A stretch of DNA of 64,000 nt from Candidatus Syntrophocurvum alkaliphilum (GCF_009734445.1 NZ_CP046457.1:682001-746000), one strand, 5' to 3'. Shown: positions 1 through 9,082, counted from the stretch's first letter. Program-made: numbers and translations. Notes: generated by a model from the letters alone, not told the origin.

Positions 1-2
1 AT

Positions 3-680
3 ATTGGCACAAGACATATATTTATTAGGTTTGCTGGTTGTAATCTCAGGTGTAAATATTGTGATACTCCTGCTAGTGTTAGTATTCCTGAACAATGTAA
101 TATTAGCATAAATACAGGAAAAAATAATCAAGTTAAACAAATTCAAAATCCATTAAGTGTAGATCAAATATTAGAAATAGTAAATAAATATTCTTCTAAG
201 TGGGTGAGTTTAACTGGAGGAGAACCTCTTTTATCTGCAGACTTTATATATAACTTAGGGCCAATATTAAGGGAAAATAATTATAAAATTCTTTTAGAAA
301 CTAATGGAACTTTATCTAAGGAACTAGAATTATGCTTGCCTTCTATTGATGTAATAAGCATGGATATAAAGTTGCCATCATTTACAAACAAAAATTATTT
401 TGAAGAACATGAAGCATTTTTAAAAAAAGTAAAGCAAAAAGATATATATATAAAGATAGTCATATCAGAGGAAAATTCCATGGAGGAAGTTGATCATGCT
501 GTTCGTTTAATAAGCAATCAAAGTATTAACATACCCCTAATACTTCAACCAGTAACAACTAATAACATAATTAAAAATAAAGATATTGATTTTTTATTAA
601 TGCTTCAAAAAAAATACCTACAACAGCTTAAAGATGTAAGGATAATACCACAATTGCATTCACTAATTAACCTTACATAA
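3..680 (+). CDS. queE: 7-carboxy-7-deazaguanine synthase (partial, 5' end missing)
   Basis: Radical SAM enzyme of queuosine/7-deazapurine synthesis that turns 6-carboxytetrahydropterin into 7-carboxy-7-deazaguanine. The frame is open from the left edge, so the start lies outside the window. The cluster-binding motif CNLRCKYC (CX3CX2C, followed by DT) is encoded near bases 39-70 and the SAM-binding GGEP motif near 216-227. The visible 225 codons cover most of a usual QueE of about 220-250 residues, so little is lost. The region between the two motifs is longer than in the smallest QueE proteins. No other queuosine gene is visible; they may lie to the left. Family call is firm from motifs. Confidence 0.88.
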   Translation: MGTRHIFIRFAGCNLRCKYCDTPASVSIPEQCNISINTGKNNQVKQIQNPLSVDQILEIVNKYSSKWVSLTGGEPLLSADFIYNLGPILRENNYKILLETNGTLSKELELCLPSIDVISMDIKLPSFTNKNYFEEHEAFLKKVKQKDIYIKIVISEENSMEEVDHAVRLISNQSINIPLILQPVTTNNIIKNKDIDFLLMLQKKYLQQLKDVRIIPQLHSLINLT

Positions 681-752
681 GTTTAATTGCTTACTTGCTA
701 ATATAAGTAGCTTAAACTACAATAAATAGGGGTGAAAGGAGTGCAAAACATT

Positions 753-932
753 ATGCAGGAGCAAGAAAAAGGCAAATTAGATTTAATAGCTACAAAAAAT
801 TTCAAAACTAATACCGAGCTTGCTTATGTAGTTGATTTTCTAAATAAAAATTTAAAAGACAAAAATATAATGTTTGGCTTAACAAAAGATAAACAAAAAA
901 ATGAAATGACTATTAATATATATGAATTTTAA
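753..932 (+). CDS. ypmA: YpmA family protein (DUF4264)
   Basis: Small soluble protein of 59 residues resembling Bacillus YpmA: the stretch VVDFLNKNLKDKNIMFGLTK followed by a short beta-rich end is typical of the family. Function is unknown. ATG at 753 is chosen because AAAGGAG lies 11-12 bases upstream and because family members begin at this point; in-frame GTG codons at 732 and 741 would lengthen the N-terminus, but the second overlaps the ribosome site. It lies 21 bases before the signal peptidase gene and probably shares its transcript. Confidence 0.75.
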   Translation: MQEQEKGKLDLIATKNFKTNTELAYVVDFLNKNLKDKNIMFGLTKDKQKNEMTINIYEF

Positions 933-953
933 TGAGATTTGAGGTATGGGGTT

Positions 954-1502
954 GTGAGTCGTGAAACAAAAGATTTTATAAAGGAATTATTAAGTATAAT
1001 AATTATAGCTTTTATTTTAGCAATGGTTTTAAGAACCTTTGTTGTTGAAGGTAGAATTATACCTTCGGGATCTATGCTTCCTACATTACAAATTAATGAT
1101 AGGGTAATGGTTAATAAATTTATTTATAATTTTAAAGATATAGAAAGAGGCGAACTTATTGTTTTTACTCCTCCCGATGGTATTAGTAATGAACAAGATT
1201 ACATAAAAAGAGTGATTGGGCTAGAAGGAGAAACAGTAGAAATAAAGAACGGCAAGACATATATAGATAATCAGAAATTAATAGAACCATACCTTTTAGA
1301 ACCAATTGATTATGAATATGGTCCAGTAGTAGTCCCGGAAAATAGCTTATTTGTTTTAGGGGATAATAGAAACCATAGCTATGATAGTCATATGTGGAAT
1401 GTATGGTTGACTGAGGATAGAGTTAAAGGTAAAGCCTTTTTAATATATTGGCCATTAACCAATATAACAATTTTTGAACAGGAGGTTTCTATTGAAAAAT
1501 GA
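954..1502 (+). CDS. lepB: signal peptidase I
   Basis: Membrane-bound type I signal peptidase that cleaves Sec and Tat signal peptides on the outer face of the membrane. One N-terminal membrane segment (about residues 9-30) is followed by PSGSMLPTL, with the nucleophile Ser near residue 40, then DRVMVNKF, YIKRVIGLEGE with the general-base Lys near 85, and the GDNRNHSYDSHMW box. Length (182 aa) fits the Gram-positive SipS type. The GTG start at 954 follows GAGG with 9-base spacing; a TTG at 939 would lack a ribosome site. Its TGA overlaps the ATG of surE (ATGA), so the two are translationally coupled. Confidence 0.93.
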   Translation: MSRETKDFIKELLSIIIIAFILAMVLRTFVVEGRIIPSGSMLPTLQINDRVMVNKFIYNFKDIERGELIVFTPPDGISNEQDYIKRVIGLEGETVEIKNGKTYIDNQKLIEPYLLEPIDYEYGPVVVPENSLFVLGDNRNHSYDSHMWNVWLTEDRVKGKAFLIYWPLTNITIFEQEVSIEK

Positions 1503-2287
1503 AAATCCTAGTTACTAATGACGATGGAATTCATGCTAGAGGTATACATGCACTTACTAAGGAATTGTCTAATATAGCAGAATTATATTTAGTATCACCA
1601 GATCGAGAAAGAAGTGGAACAGGACATTCGATAACTGTTTATGATCCCATTAAAGCTGTAAACATTGATTTGCCAGAAGTTAAAAAAGGATGGGTAATAG
1701 GTGGAACTCCTGTAGATTGTGTTAAATTAGCTTTATGTCGTTTAATTGAAGACGATATTGATTTGGTGGTTTCTGGAATAAATCATGGTGCTAATCTTGG
1801 CACAGATGTATTATATTCTGGTACAGTATCTGCAGCAGCTGAAGGGGTTGTTATGGGAGTACCATCTATAGCGGTATCATTAGATTCGTTTGAACCTGAA
1901 AAGGATTTTTCCATTGCGGCTAAGATAGTAAAAAATCTTATCCAGAAAGTATTTTATAATAAATTAGAGAAAACTAACTTATTAAATATAAATGTACCTG
2001 CAATAAGTAGTGAAGAAATTAAAGGAGTGCATATTACAAAGCTTGGAGTTAGAAATTACGACAATCTTTTTGAAGAGAGAGAAGATCCAAGAGGTAATAA
2101 ATATTACTGGTTAGGAGGGGGAGTTAAAAAAGAAGACCAAGAAAAGGATAGCGATGTTCATGCGGTTCAAAAAGGGTATGTTAGTATAACACCCATTAAT
2201 TTAGATCTAACTGATTATAACTTAATAAATCAGTTTAAAGATAATTATACTGATTTAATAAATAAGCTGGGCTTTGAGGAAAATTAA
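1499..2287 (+). CDS. surE: 5'/3'-nucleotidase SurE
   Basis: Metal-dependent nucleoside 5'/3'-monophosphate phosphatase of stationary-phase survival. The N-terminal MKILVTNDDGI carries the metal-binding DDG, and SGINHGANLGTDVLYSGTVSAA is the second conserved block. At 262 residues it is of normal length. It overlaps the signal peptidase gene by four bases at the start and the following small membrane protein by one base at the end, so all three appear to be one translational unit. Confidence 0.94.
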   Translation: MKILVTNDDGIHARGIHALTKELSNIAELYLVSPDRERSGTGHSITVYDPIKAVNIDLPEVKKGWVIGGTPVDCVKLALCRLIEDDIDLVVSGINHGANLGTDVLYSGTVSAAAEGVVMGVPSIAVSLDSFEPEKDFSIAAKIVKNLIQKVFYNKLEKTNLLNINVPAISSEEIKGVHITKLGVRNYDNLFEEREDPRGNKYYWLGGGVKKEDQEKDSDVHAVQKGYVSITPINLDLTDYNLINQFKDNYTDLINKLGFEEN

Positions 2288-2544
2288 TGATTATCGCAAG
2301 TTTCTTGGTTTATTCTATAATATTTTTAACAATATTTAATTATTCATATCTAAAAGAAAAAAAAGAAAATCCCAATATACCTAAAAAACCTATTAGTAAA
2401 GCATTTTGGTTTCCAGTATCATTAGCTTTAGCCTTTACAATAATCGTAGATGCAATGAAATTTTTCTTTATTTTTAACATAATTATTTTCCTTGTGGTAG
2501 GAGTAGTTCTTTATTGGTTATTTAATTTTTATAGTAAAAGATAG
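2287..2544 (+). CDS. small membrane protein, unknown function
   Basis: 85 residues with a hydrophobic N-terminal segment, a charged Lys/Glu/Pro loop (about 23-38) and two further hydrophobic stretches ending in FYSKR. The ATG shares its A with the surE stop codon, which argues that it is a real, coupled gene. A weak AT-rich hairpin (AAAAGATA/TATCTTTT) overlaps its stop codon. I do not recognise a family. Confidence 0.6.
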   Translation: MIIASFLVYSIIFLTIFNYSYLKEKKENPNIPKKPISKAFWFPVSLALAFTIIVDAMKFFFIFNIIIFLVVGVVLYWLFNFYSKR

Positions 2545-2630
2545 TATTATCTTTTATAAAAATTTTTGCTAGTTTAAACAAATTATAGTACCATTTTATC
2601 AGTTATAGTAATTTTTAAGGAGGTTATTCA

Positions 2631-4667
2631 ATGAAGGTTTATCCCACTAGCCAAATACGCAATATTGCTCTTGTCGGCCATGGAGGTACAGGAAAGACAT
2701 CACTGGCAGAAGCCATGATATATAATACAGGAGCTATAAAAAGATTAGGAAAAGTAGATGATGGTAATACAGTTGCAGACTTTTATCCTGAAGAAATAAA
2801 AAAACAAATAACAATGAGCACATCCCTTATACCTTGTGAATTTAACAACCATAAAATAAATGTGTTAGATACACCAGGCTATGCAGATTTTTATTTTGAA
2901 GTTATTGGAACTATGCGTGTAGCAGATAGTATGATGATTGTTGTAGGTGCTAACGCTGGTGTTGAAGTTCAAACTGAAGTTTTATGGGAAGACTATCCTT
3001 CAACACCCAAAATGGTTTTTATAAATAAATTAGATAGAGAGAATGCTGATTTTTATAAAGCTTTAGATGAATTAAAAAATAGATTTTCAGATAATATTGT
3101 TCCTGTACAATTACCCATAGGTATGGAAGAAAACTTTAAAGGTGTAGTTGATTTAATAAAAATGAAAGCATTAATATTTGAAACAGGAACTGGCAAAATT
3201 ACTGAAGAAGATATTCCAGCAGATATGATGGATGATGTAGAAACATATAAAGAAGAACTAATAGAAGCTGCTGCTGAGGCAAATGATGATTTATTAACAA
3301 AGTATTTAGAAGGTGAAGAATTAAGTGATGCAGAGATTATAACAGGAATAAAAGAGGCAGCTTGTGCTGGTTCTGCTGTTTTTGTATTCTGTGGTTCGGC
3401 TACTAAAAATATAGGAATTCAACCACTAATGGAGTTCATTACTGATTGTGCGGCTACTCCTGACAATAATCCTATGGTTGAAGGAAAAAATACAGCCGAA
3501 GAACCTTTTGCTGCTCAAGTATTTAAAACAATAGCTGACCCTTATATTGGTAGACTTAATATGTTCCGTGTATTTACCGGAACATTAAAAGCAGATAGCG
3601 TAGTATTTAATCCAACCAAAGAAAAAGATGAAAAGATTGCCCAAATTATAATTATGACAGGAAAAGAACAAGCCAATGTTTCAGAACTACATGCTGGGGA
3701 TATAGCAGCTGTTGCAAAGCTTTCAGCAACTTCTACAGGTGATACTTTAACCCAGAAAGCTAATCCTGTTACATTAGATCCAATTGAATTTCCAGAACCA
3801 ACCTTAAGTGTAGCTATAGAGCCTAAAAGTAAGGGTGATGAAGATAAACTTAGTGGTGCCTTTTCTAGAATTTTAGAGGAAGATCCTACTATTAGAGTTG
3901 AAAAGAACAGAGAAACGCGTCAAACAATTTTAAGAAGTATGGGAGATACCCATATGGAAATAATTATGGAGAAACTATCTAGAAAATACGGTGTTGATGT
4001 TGTAAGTAAAGATATGAGAATACCATATAGAGAAACAATTCGAGGTTCAGTTAAGGTTGAAGGTAAACACAAGAAACAATCTGGTGGTGCAGGACAATAT
4101 GGTCATGTATGGATAGAATTTGAACCTTATGCAGAAGGTGAATTTGAATTTAATGAAAAAATATTTGGTGGTTCTGTTCCAAGACAATATTTTCCTGCTG
4201 TAGAAAAAGGTTTATTAGAAGCATTAGAAGAAGGAGTTCTAGCTGGTTATCCTGTAACTAATGTAAAAGCTACTTTATATGATGGTTCATATCATGCCGT
4301 TGATTCAAATGAAATGGCTTTTAAAATGGCCGCTAAACTAGCTTTCAAGAAAGGTGTAGAGACAGCAAATCCAACATTATTAGAACCAATAGTAAATGTT
4401 GAGATTGAAATACCTGATCAATATATGGGTGATATAATTGGAGATCTAAACAGTAAAAGAGGTCGGGTTCAAGGAATGGAGCCTTCTGGAAACAAACAAA
4501 CTATTAAAGCACAAGTTCCTTTAGCAGAAATGGCAAGATATACTATAGACCTTAAATCAATAACCCAAGGTAGAGGCAAATTTAAAATGGAATTTTCACA
4601 TTATGAAGAAGTACCAGCACAAAACGTGGAAAAAGTAATTGAAAAAGTTAAACAAGAAAAAGAATAA
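2631..4667 (+). CDS. elongation factor G-like translational GTPase
   Basis: Paralogue of EF-G (678 aa). G1 is GHGGTGKT (16-23), where canonical EF-G has AHIDAGKT; G3 is DTPGY (80-84) and G4 is NKLD (132-135). EF-G domains II-V follow, including GGAGQYGHVWIEFEP of domain IV. The His-Gly-Gly P-loop and the lack of the usual EF-G N-terminus place it in the EF-G-like group that often stands apart from the str operon; the role (ribosome recycling, stress or tetracycline-type protection) is not settled by sequence. AAGGAGG precedes the ATG. The gene is monocistronic, closed by the strong hairpin at 4687-4717. Confidence 0.85.
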   Translation: MKVYPTSQIRNIALVGHGGTGKTSLAEAMIYNTGAIKRLGKVDDGNTVADFYPEEIKKQITMSTSLIPCEFNNHKINVLDTPGYADFYFEVIGTMRVADSMMIVVGANAGVEVQTEVLWEDYPSTPKMVFINKLDRENADFYKALDELKNRFSDNIVPVQLPIGMEENFKGVVDLIKMKALIFETGTGKITEEDIPADMMDDVETYKEELIEAAAEANDDLLTKYLEGEELSDAEIITGIKEAACAGSAVFVFCGSATKNIGIQPLMEFITDCAATPDNNPMVEGKNTAEEPFAAQVFKTIADPYIGRLNMFRVFTGTLKADSVVFNPTKEKDEKIAQIIIMTGKEQANVSELHAGDIAAVAKLSATSTGDTLTQKANPVTLDPIEFPEPTLSVAIEPKSKGDEDKLSGAFSRILEEDPTIRVEKNRETRQTILRSMGDTHMEIIMEKLSRKYGVDVVSKDMRIPYRETIRGSVKVEGKHKKQSGGAGQYGHVWIEFEPYAEGEFEFNEKIFGGSVPRQYFPAVEKGLLEALEEGVLAGYPVTNVKATLYDGSYHAVDSNEMAFKMAAKLAFKKGVETANPTLLEPIVNVEIEIPDQYMGDIIGDLNSKRGRVQGMEPSGNKQTIKAQVPLAEMARYTIDLKSITQGRGKFKMEFSHYEEVPAQNVEKVIEKVKQEKE

Positions 4668-4686
4668 TAGTAAAAAAATGATCAAA

Positions 4687-4717
4687 AAAAGACCCGGATT
4701 TTTTATCCGGGTCTTTT
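4687..4717. terminator. bidirectional rho-independent terminator
   Basis: Perfect 13-bp stem (AAAAGACCCGGAT / ATCCGGGTCTTTT) with a five-base T loop. It has T or A tracts on both sides, so it can end the EF-G-like gene on the plus strand and the small minus-strand membrane gene, whose stop codon lies inside it. Confidence 0.92.
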
Positions 4718-4982
4718 AATAACGTTTTCTTAAATTTTTAAACAAAACATCCTCATCGTTATTATTATCATCAGTAATATAAAAACTATATTCTTTTTTA
4801 GGTTTAATTTGATAAGTCAGTTTACTATATAAAATATATATTATGTATGTGATTGCAAAAGAAGAAAAAATAATACCCATCCAATACCAAGAATTGTTCG
4901 TGCTTAAAAGTGCATAAATAGAAAATTGTATTAGTAAAAAAGTTGCAAATAGCAAAGAAAAATATACTTTAATATTAGCCAA
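4716..4982 (-). CDS. small membrane protein, unknown function
   Basis: 88 residues starting with TTG at 4982, six bases after AGGAGG; longer in-frame starts upstream would place that ribosome site inside the gene. Two hydrophobic segments (about 5-30 and 33-52) are followed by a polar, Asp/Asn-rich tail (DDNNNDEDVLF). No family recognised. It converges on the EF-G-like gene across a shared terminator. Confidence 0.55.
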   Translation of the reverse strand: MANIKVYFSLLFATFLLIQFSIYALLSTNNSWYWMGIIFSSFAITYIIYILYSKLTYQIKPKKEYSFYITDDNNNDEDVLFKNLRKRY

Positions 4983-5062
4983 ACTATACCTCCTTAGCAT
5001 TTCTACATAAATTATTGCCATTATTACCAAATAAAATACTATAACTATTTATATGATGATTC

Positions 5063-5097
5063 TTAACTTTAGCATTCCATTAGGAAGCTAAAGTTAA
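5063..5097. repeat. intergenic inverted repeat
   Basis: TTAACTTTAGC pairs exactly with GCTAAAGTTAA, and inside it TTCC pairs with GGAA around an ATTA loop, leaving one bulged base. It lies just after the stop of the minus-strand DUF2512 gene, but no T tract follows, so it may be a processing or stability hairpin rather than a classical terminator. Confidence 0.6.
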
Positions 5098-5104
5098 GTT
5101 ATAA

Positions 5105-5458
5105 CTAAGGTTGGACTTCTTCTGAAGATTCTAAGTACATATGAAAAAAATATTCTGCTACGGCAATAATAACAGCATAAACTATTGCTGCTATAATTGT
5201 TATTTCTACAACCGGCCAGACTAGAGCAACTACCCATGCGATTAAAGCAGCCAATATTCCGTCTCCTATAGATGCCAATACATTACCATAAGTAGGCAAA
5301 ATTATTAAATCACCCAGAAAATAATTAGCTGCAGTTCCTATTATAGCTATGACCAGAACTGCCCACCACCAATTAGGGATTATTAATGATAGTGCTATTA
5401 AAGCCGCAATAAATGTTATAGCAAACTTTACTAAAAGTGCTGCCGCTGTTTTATTCAC
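5105..5458 (-). CDS. DUF2512 (YndM-type) membrane protein
   Basis: 117 residues in four hydrophobic segments with the family signature GDLIILPTYGN after the second segment. Members are integral membrane proteins of spore-forming Firmicutes with no assigned function. The GTG start at 5458 is fixed by GGAGGTGATT just upstream. It stands alone, divergent from the MBL-fold gene. Confidence 0.72.
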   Translation of the reverse strand: MNKTAAALLVKFAITFIAALIALSLIIPNWWWAVLVIAIIGTAANYFLGDLIILPTYGNVLASIGDGILAALIAWVVALVWPVVEITIIAAIVYAVIIAVAEYFFHMYLESSEEVQP

Positions 5459-5646
5459 ATAATCACCTCCGTTAGAAGTAATTTACCCTTCAATTTGAAA
5501 CAATATACGAGTGTACCTAAATCAAATAATACATAACCAATTTTAATAAATAAATAAAGGGTTATTAAGAAAATATGAAGAAAATTATTAATGTATAGGA
5601 GAATTTACCATTTCTATAATTTGAAAATTCAGAAGGAGGAATATAT

Positions 5647-6486
5647 ATGCAAGTTACAGTCAGTATTTTAGTAGAGAATACAGCCCCAATGCCCTCTGTT
5701 ATAGGAGAATATGGCTTTGCAGCTCTAGTTACTGTAAACAATGAAAACTATTTAATAGACACCGGCAATGGTGATGCAATATTTAAAAATGCTTCTGCTA
5801 TGGGAGAAAATTTAAATGAAGTTTCAAACCTTATTATTAGTCATGGACATTTTGATCATACAGGTGCTGTATCATCTTTATTAAAAATGGGAGGAATCAA
5901 AAAAATCTACGCCCATTCCGCAGTTTTCTCAAAAAGATATATTGTTACTGAAGATGATAAAAAAGATATAGGAAGTTGTTTTAGTCTAGAGGAAGTCCAA
6001 ACTAATAATGCAGAAATGATATTTACTGATAATTTTACTCAAATTGCTCCAAATATTTATTTAACTGGAGCAGTTCCACGTAATAATGATTATGAAGATG
6101 TAGGAAGTTTTGCTGGAGGTAGTTTTAAAACTGAGCATAATGGAAATTTAGTGGATGATACACTTCCAGATGATATAGCCTTAATAATAGATCATCCCGA
6201 TGGTTTAATTATAATAAGTGGATGTGCACATTCAGGTATAGTTAATATTATTAATTACGCAATTGAAAAAACAGGTAGAAAAAAGATACTTAGCTTTATA
6301 GGTGGCACTCACTTGATGACTGCAAGTGACGAACGAATTAATAAAACTATTGAATTTTTAAAGACTTGTAATTTTAGTCAAATAATACCTTGTCATTGCA
6401 CTGGCTTTTATTCTGCTGCTAAACTATATTCAGCATTAGGTAATAAAATTATCAAAGGAGAAGCTGGAATGACTTTTAGGTATTAA
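5647..6486 (+). CDS. MBL-fold metallohydrolase, COG1237 type
   Basis: 279-residue metallo-beta-lactamase fold protein. The zinc motif HGHFDH (66-71) follows LIISH, and the GTH and PCHCTGF blocks lie in the C-terminal half. The pattern fits the archaeal/bacterial group annotated as dihydropterin-ribofuranosylaminobenzene-phosphate synthase-like proteins; for bacterial members that activity is unproved. Start fixed by AAGGAGG. Single gene with its own terminator at 6604-6632. Confidence 0.8.
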   Translation: MQVTVSILVENTAPMPSVIGEYGFAALVTVNNENYLIDTGNGDAIFKNASAMGENLNEVSNLIISHGHFDHTGAVSSLLKMGGIKKIYAHSAVFSKRYIVTEDDKKDIGSCFSLEEVQTNNAEMIFTDNFTQIAPNIYLTGAVPRNNDYEDVGSFAGGSFKTEHNGNLVDDTLPDDIALIIDHPDGLIIISGCAHSGIVNIINYAIEKTGRKKILSFIGGTHLMTASDERINKTIEFLKTCNFSQIIPCHCTGFYSAAKLYSALGNKIIKGEAGMTFRY

Positions 6487-6505
6487 CCTTTGTAATTTAG
6501 TTATT

Positions 6506-6533
6506 CTGGAGATATATTAGATAATAATTTTAT
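6506..6533 (+). repeat. copy of part of the downstream phosphoesterase gene
   Basis: A 26-base run beginning CTGGAGATATATTAG is identical to bases near 7339-7364, which encode the GDILDNNF part of the metallophosphoesterase. It sits in non-coding DNA between the two genes and may be a relic of a deleted tandem copy. Confidence 0.55.
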
Positions 6534-6603
6534 TGTATACCAAATTTGATAAATTTTGTTAGTGACACGTCCAGTATCCATCAAAAATATTAAACTTTAA
6601 TTT

Positions 6604-6632
6604 GGCTATTTAATTATTATATAGCCTTTTTT
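6604..6632 (+). terminator. rho-independent terminator
   Basis: GGCTAT pairs with ATAGCC around an AT loop and is followed by six Ts. It closes the MBL-fold gene. Confidence 0.75.
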
Positions 6633-6713
6633 ACTGTGTTTTGGAGGAAGATATAAGAGAAATACCTCGAGTGTTTTAACAACACTAAAAATAAAATTCA
6701 TAAGGTGATATTG

Positions 6714-7925
6714 ATGTTTTATTTAATTATTACAATAGTTCTTGGAATAAACTTAGCTTGGTACCTTATAAGTGACTATTGGCTTAGACATGATTTGAAA
6801 AATTATCCCATAGCAAGAAAGTATACTAGAATAGCATTAGTATTATGGATGCTTATTATTTTTATTCCTATTATTAGTGCTACTTTAGGATTAGGTAATC
6901 CATTAGAAAGTGGTCCTTGGCTTTGGACTTCCGCTTTATATCTGTGGATAGGAGCTATTTTACTTTGGATGCTTGGGATGGGTATTGTTGCTATAACAAT
7001 CTGGGGATTTAAGTACTATAATAAATACTTTAACAATAAAGAACAACAAAATGAGGAAAATTTAAATAACCATTTAAGTAGGCGTCAGTTTGTTAAATTA
7101 GGTTTAGTAGCAACACCACCATTAATAGTAAGTGGAGCATCTGTAGCAACTTTTTTTGACAAAAAGAACTTAAATGTACGAATTATTGATCTACCTGTTG
7201 TAAACTTACCACCAGACTTAGAAGGATATACAATCACTCACCTTTCTGACACCCATGTTGGAATTTTAACAGGGCGTGAACGTATTGAAAATATAGTCCA
7301 AACAGCAAATCAGCTAAAGAGCAATATTACTGTTATAACTGGAGATATATTAGATAATAATTTTGACTATATGCCTGATTTAATAGATTTTATTGGTGAA
7401 TTAAAAGCAGAGCAGGGTGTTTATTTATGCATAGGTAACCATGATAAAATATATGATGCAAATAAATGGGTAAATACTGTTAGGAATGCTGGATTTAATT
7501 TACTTCTAGATGAATCTACTATTATTGATACAGGTTCTACCCCTATTAAACTTTTAGGAATAGATTTTTCCTATAGTGAGCTACAAGACTTAAAGAATAT
7601 TAGAAGAGCTGTTGAATATACCAATACCCCTGGCAACAGCTTAAAACTATTACTAACTCACCATCCTCATGCGTTTGATGCTGCAGTACAGGCTAATATT
7701 CCTGTTACTTTGGCCGGGCATACCCATGGGGGACAACTAGCATTACGTATGGGAGAAGACTATGAATTATTTAATGCTGGTAATTATCTATTTCGTTATG
7801 TAGGAGGTATATATAAGAAAGAAGGAAATAGTTTATTTGTCCATAGAGGGTCTGGTGACTGGTTCCCACTACGGGCTGGTGTACCTACTGAAGTCGTACA
7901 ACTACGTCTTGTAGCACAAAGCTAA
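6714..7925 (+). CDS. membrane metallophosphoesterase (YkuE/YaeI type)
   Basis: Calcineurin-like phosphoesterase of 403 residues. The metal motifs are in order: SDTH, TGDILDN, GNHDK, THHPH and AGHTHGG. Unusually, three hydrophobic segments (about 1-22, 38-60 and 72-98) come before a twin-arginine-like stretch SRRQFVKLG (122-130) and its hydrophobic follow-up; in YkuE such a stretch sits at the N-terminus and directs Tat export. The catalytic domain should therefore face outward. ATG at 6714 follows AAGGTGAT by six bases. Single gene, ended by the hairpin at 7945-7986. Confidence 0.83.
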   Translation: MFYLIITIVLGINLAWYLISDYWLRHDLKNYPIARKYTRIALVLWMLIIFIPIISATLGLGNPLESGPWLWTSALYLWIGAILLWMLGMGIVAITIWGFKYYNKYFNNKEQQNEENLNNHLSRRQFVKLGLVATPPLIVSGASVATFFDKKNLNVRIIDLPVVNLPPDLEGYTITHLSDTHVGILTGRERIENIVQTANQLKSNITVITGDILDNNFDYMPDLIDFIGELKAEQGVYLCIGNHDKIYDANKWVNTVRNAGFNLLLDESTIIDTGSTPIKLLGIDFSYSELQDLKNIRRAVEYTNTPGNSLKLLLTHHPHAFDAAVQANIPVTLAGHTHGGQLALRMGEDYELFNAGNYLFRYVGGIYKKEGNSLFVHRGSGDWFPLRAGVPTEVVQLRLVAQS

Positions 7926-7944
7926 TTTAATAGAGCTTAAAAAT

Positions 7945-7986
7945 AAAAAGCCAACTTTATTATAATTATAAAAAGTTTGGCTTTTT
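7945..7986 (+). terminator. rho-independent terminator
   Basis: AAAAAGCCAACTTT pairs with AAAGTTTGGCTTTTT (one bulge), giving a T-tailed hairpin after the phosphoesterase. Confidence 0.85.
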
Positions 7987-8016
7987 GTAATTATAATACT
8001 AGGAGGTTACTGCTTA

Positions 8017-8865
8017 ATGAATAGTTTAAATATAGATAATATAAAAAATAGAACATCAGTAAGAACATTTATAAACAAGGAAATAGAAACTAACAAACTT
8101 GAACTAATACAAGAATACATAGATATAAACGAAAATAAAACAGGTTTATTTGGTAATGAAACAAAATTTAAAATAGTTAAGGGCAATATAAACCCTAATA
8201 AAAAAGAAAAAATAGGAACCTATGGTTTTATAAAAGGGACCCAAACTTTTATTGTTGGGATAATGAAAAAAGATAAAGAAAACAATCATTTAGATTATGG
8301 TTATTCATTTGAGAAATTAATTCTCTTTTTAACTGGATTAGATATAGGAACTTGTTGGCTAGGTGCAAGTTTTAATAGAAATAAAATTACAAAATTAGTA
8401 GAGCTACAGGAAGATGAAATTATTCCGTGCATAACACCTATAGGGTATGCTGAAAACAAAATGAGGTTTATGGAAAAAGCTATTAGATTAACAGCGAAAT
8501 CTGACCACAGAAAAGACTGGTCAGAACTATTTTTTAATACTAATTTATTGCCTCTGACTAAAAACCAAGCAGAAAAATTAGAAATACCTCTAGAAATGAT
8601 TAGGTTAGGTCCATCAGCAAGTAACAAACAACCTTGGAGAATAATAATTGATAATGAAAAAGTGCATTTTTATCTAAAAAGAACTCCTAATTACGGTAAA
8701 TACCTTGCTTATGACATTCAGATGATTGATATAGGTATAGCTTGTTGTCATTTTCAAATTAGTTCAGAAGAACTAGGCTTAAAAGGGGAATGGACAATAA
8801 AAAATCCTCGACTCAATACTGAAGATAAAGATACAATATATGTTTGTACTTGGATTAGAGAGTAA
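8017..8865 (+). CDS. nitroreductase-family protein (TM1586-like)
   Basis: 282 residues. RTSVRTF near residue 12, GLDIGTCWLGASF in the middle and GPSASNKQPWRI near 193 match FMN-binding nitroreductases, and the overall two-lobed length fits the putative TM nitroreductase group, in which two half-domains are fused in one chain. Substrate unknown. AGGAGG upstream supports the ATG. It follows a terminator and is probably transcribed alone. Confidence 0.8.
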   Translation: MNSLNIDNIKNRTSVRTFINKEIETNKLELIQEYIDINENKTGLFGNETKFKIVKGNINPNKKEKIGTYGFIKGTQTFIVGIMKKDKENNHLDYGYSFEKLILFLTGLDIGTCWLGASFNRNKITKLVELQEDEIIPCITPIGYAENKMRFMEKAIRLTAKSDHRKDWSELFFNTNLLPLTKNQAEKLEIPLEMIRLGPSASNKQPWRIIIDNEKVHFYLKRTPNYGKYLAYDIQMIDIGIACCHFQISSEELGLKGEWTIKNPRLNTEDKDTIYVCTWIRE

Positions 8866-8876
8866 TAGCGATAAAT

Positions 8877-9082
8877 CTAATTTTCTTTATCGATATTTAA
8901 TTGCTTAATTTTTTTATTAATATTACTAACTTCTTCATTAATATCTTGTAATTTGATTGCAAAAGGAATGAAAAAACCCATTGCACCGAAAAAACAAGCA
9001 ATAATAAAATTGCTACTCAATGCAATTAAAATAAAAAAAATGTTATAGCTGTTGCCATACTAATTGCAAATAATTTAATAAT
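8877..9082 (-). pseudogene. frameshifted small two-helix membrane protein
   Basis: Minus-strand reading from a good GGAGGT site (9087-9092) gives IIKLFAISMATAITFF, then stops in a run of eight Ts. Adding one T restores a frame that continues through ALSSNFIIACFFGAMGFFI and a helical tail ending LNIDKEN. The whole would be about 68 residues with two membrane helices. No ATG, GTG or TTG lies at the right distance from the ribosome site; ATT at 9082 or 9079 would. It may be a decayed gene, a phase-variable tract, or a base-count error in the homopolymer. Confidence 0.5.

Noticed and set aside
8301-8627. 108-codon minus-strand frame inside the nitroreductase gene
   Set aside because: Antisense shadow of a firmly supported gene, with no ribosome site and unlike codon use. 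The same holds for the other long antisense frames, for example 10922-11176, 15235-15558, 16538-16828, 37247-37654, 38333-38599, 43174-43485 and 48458-48685.
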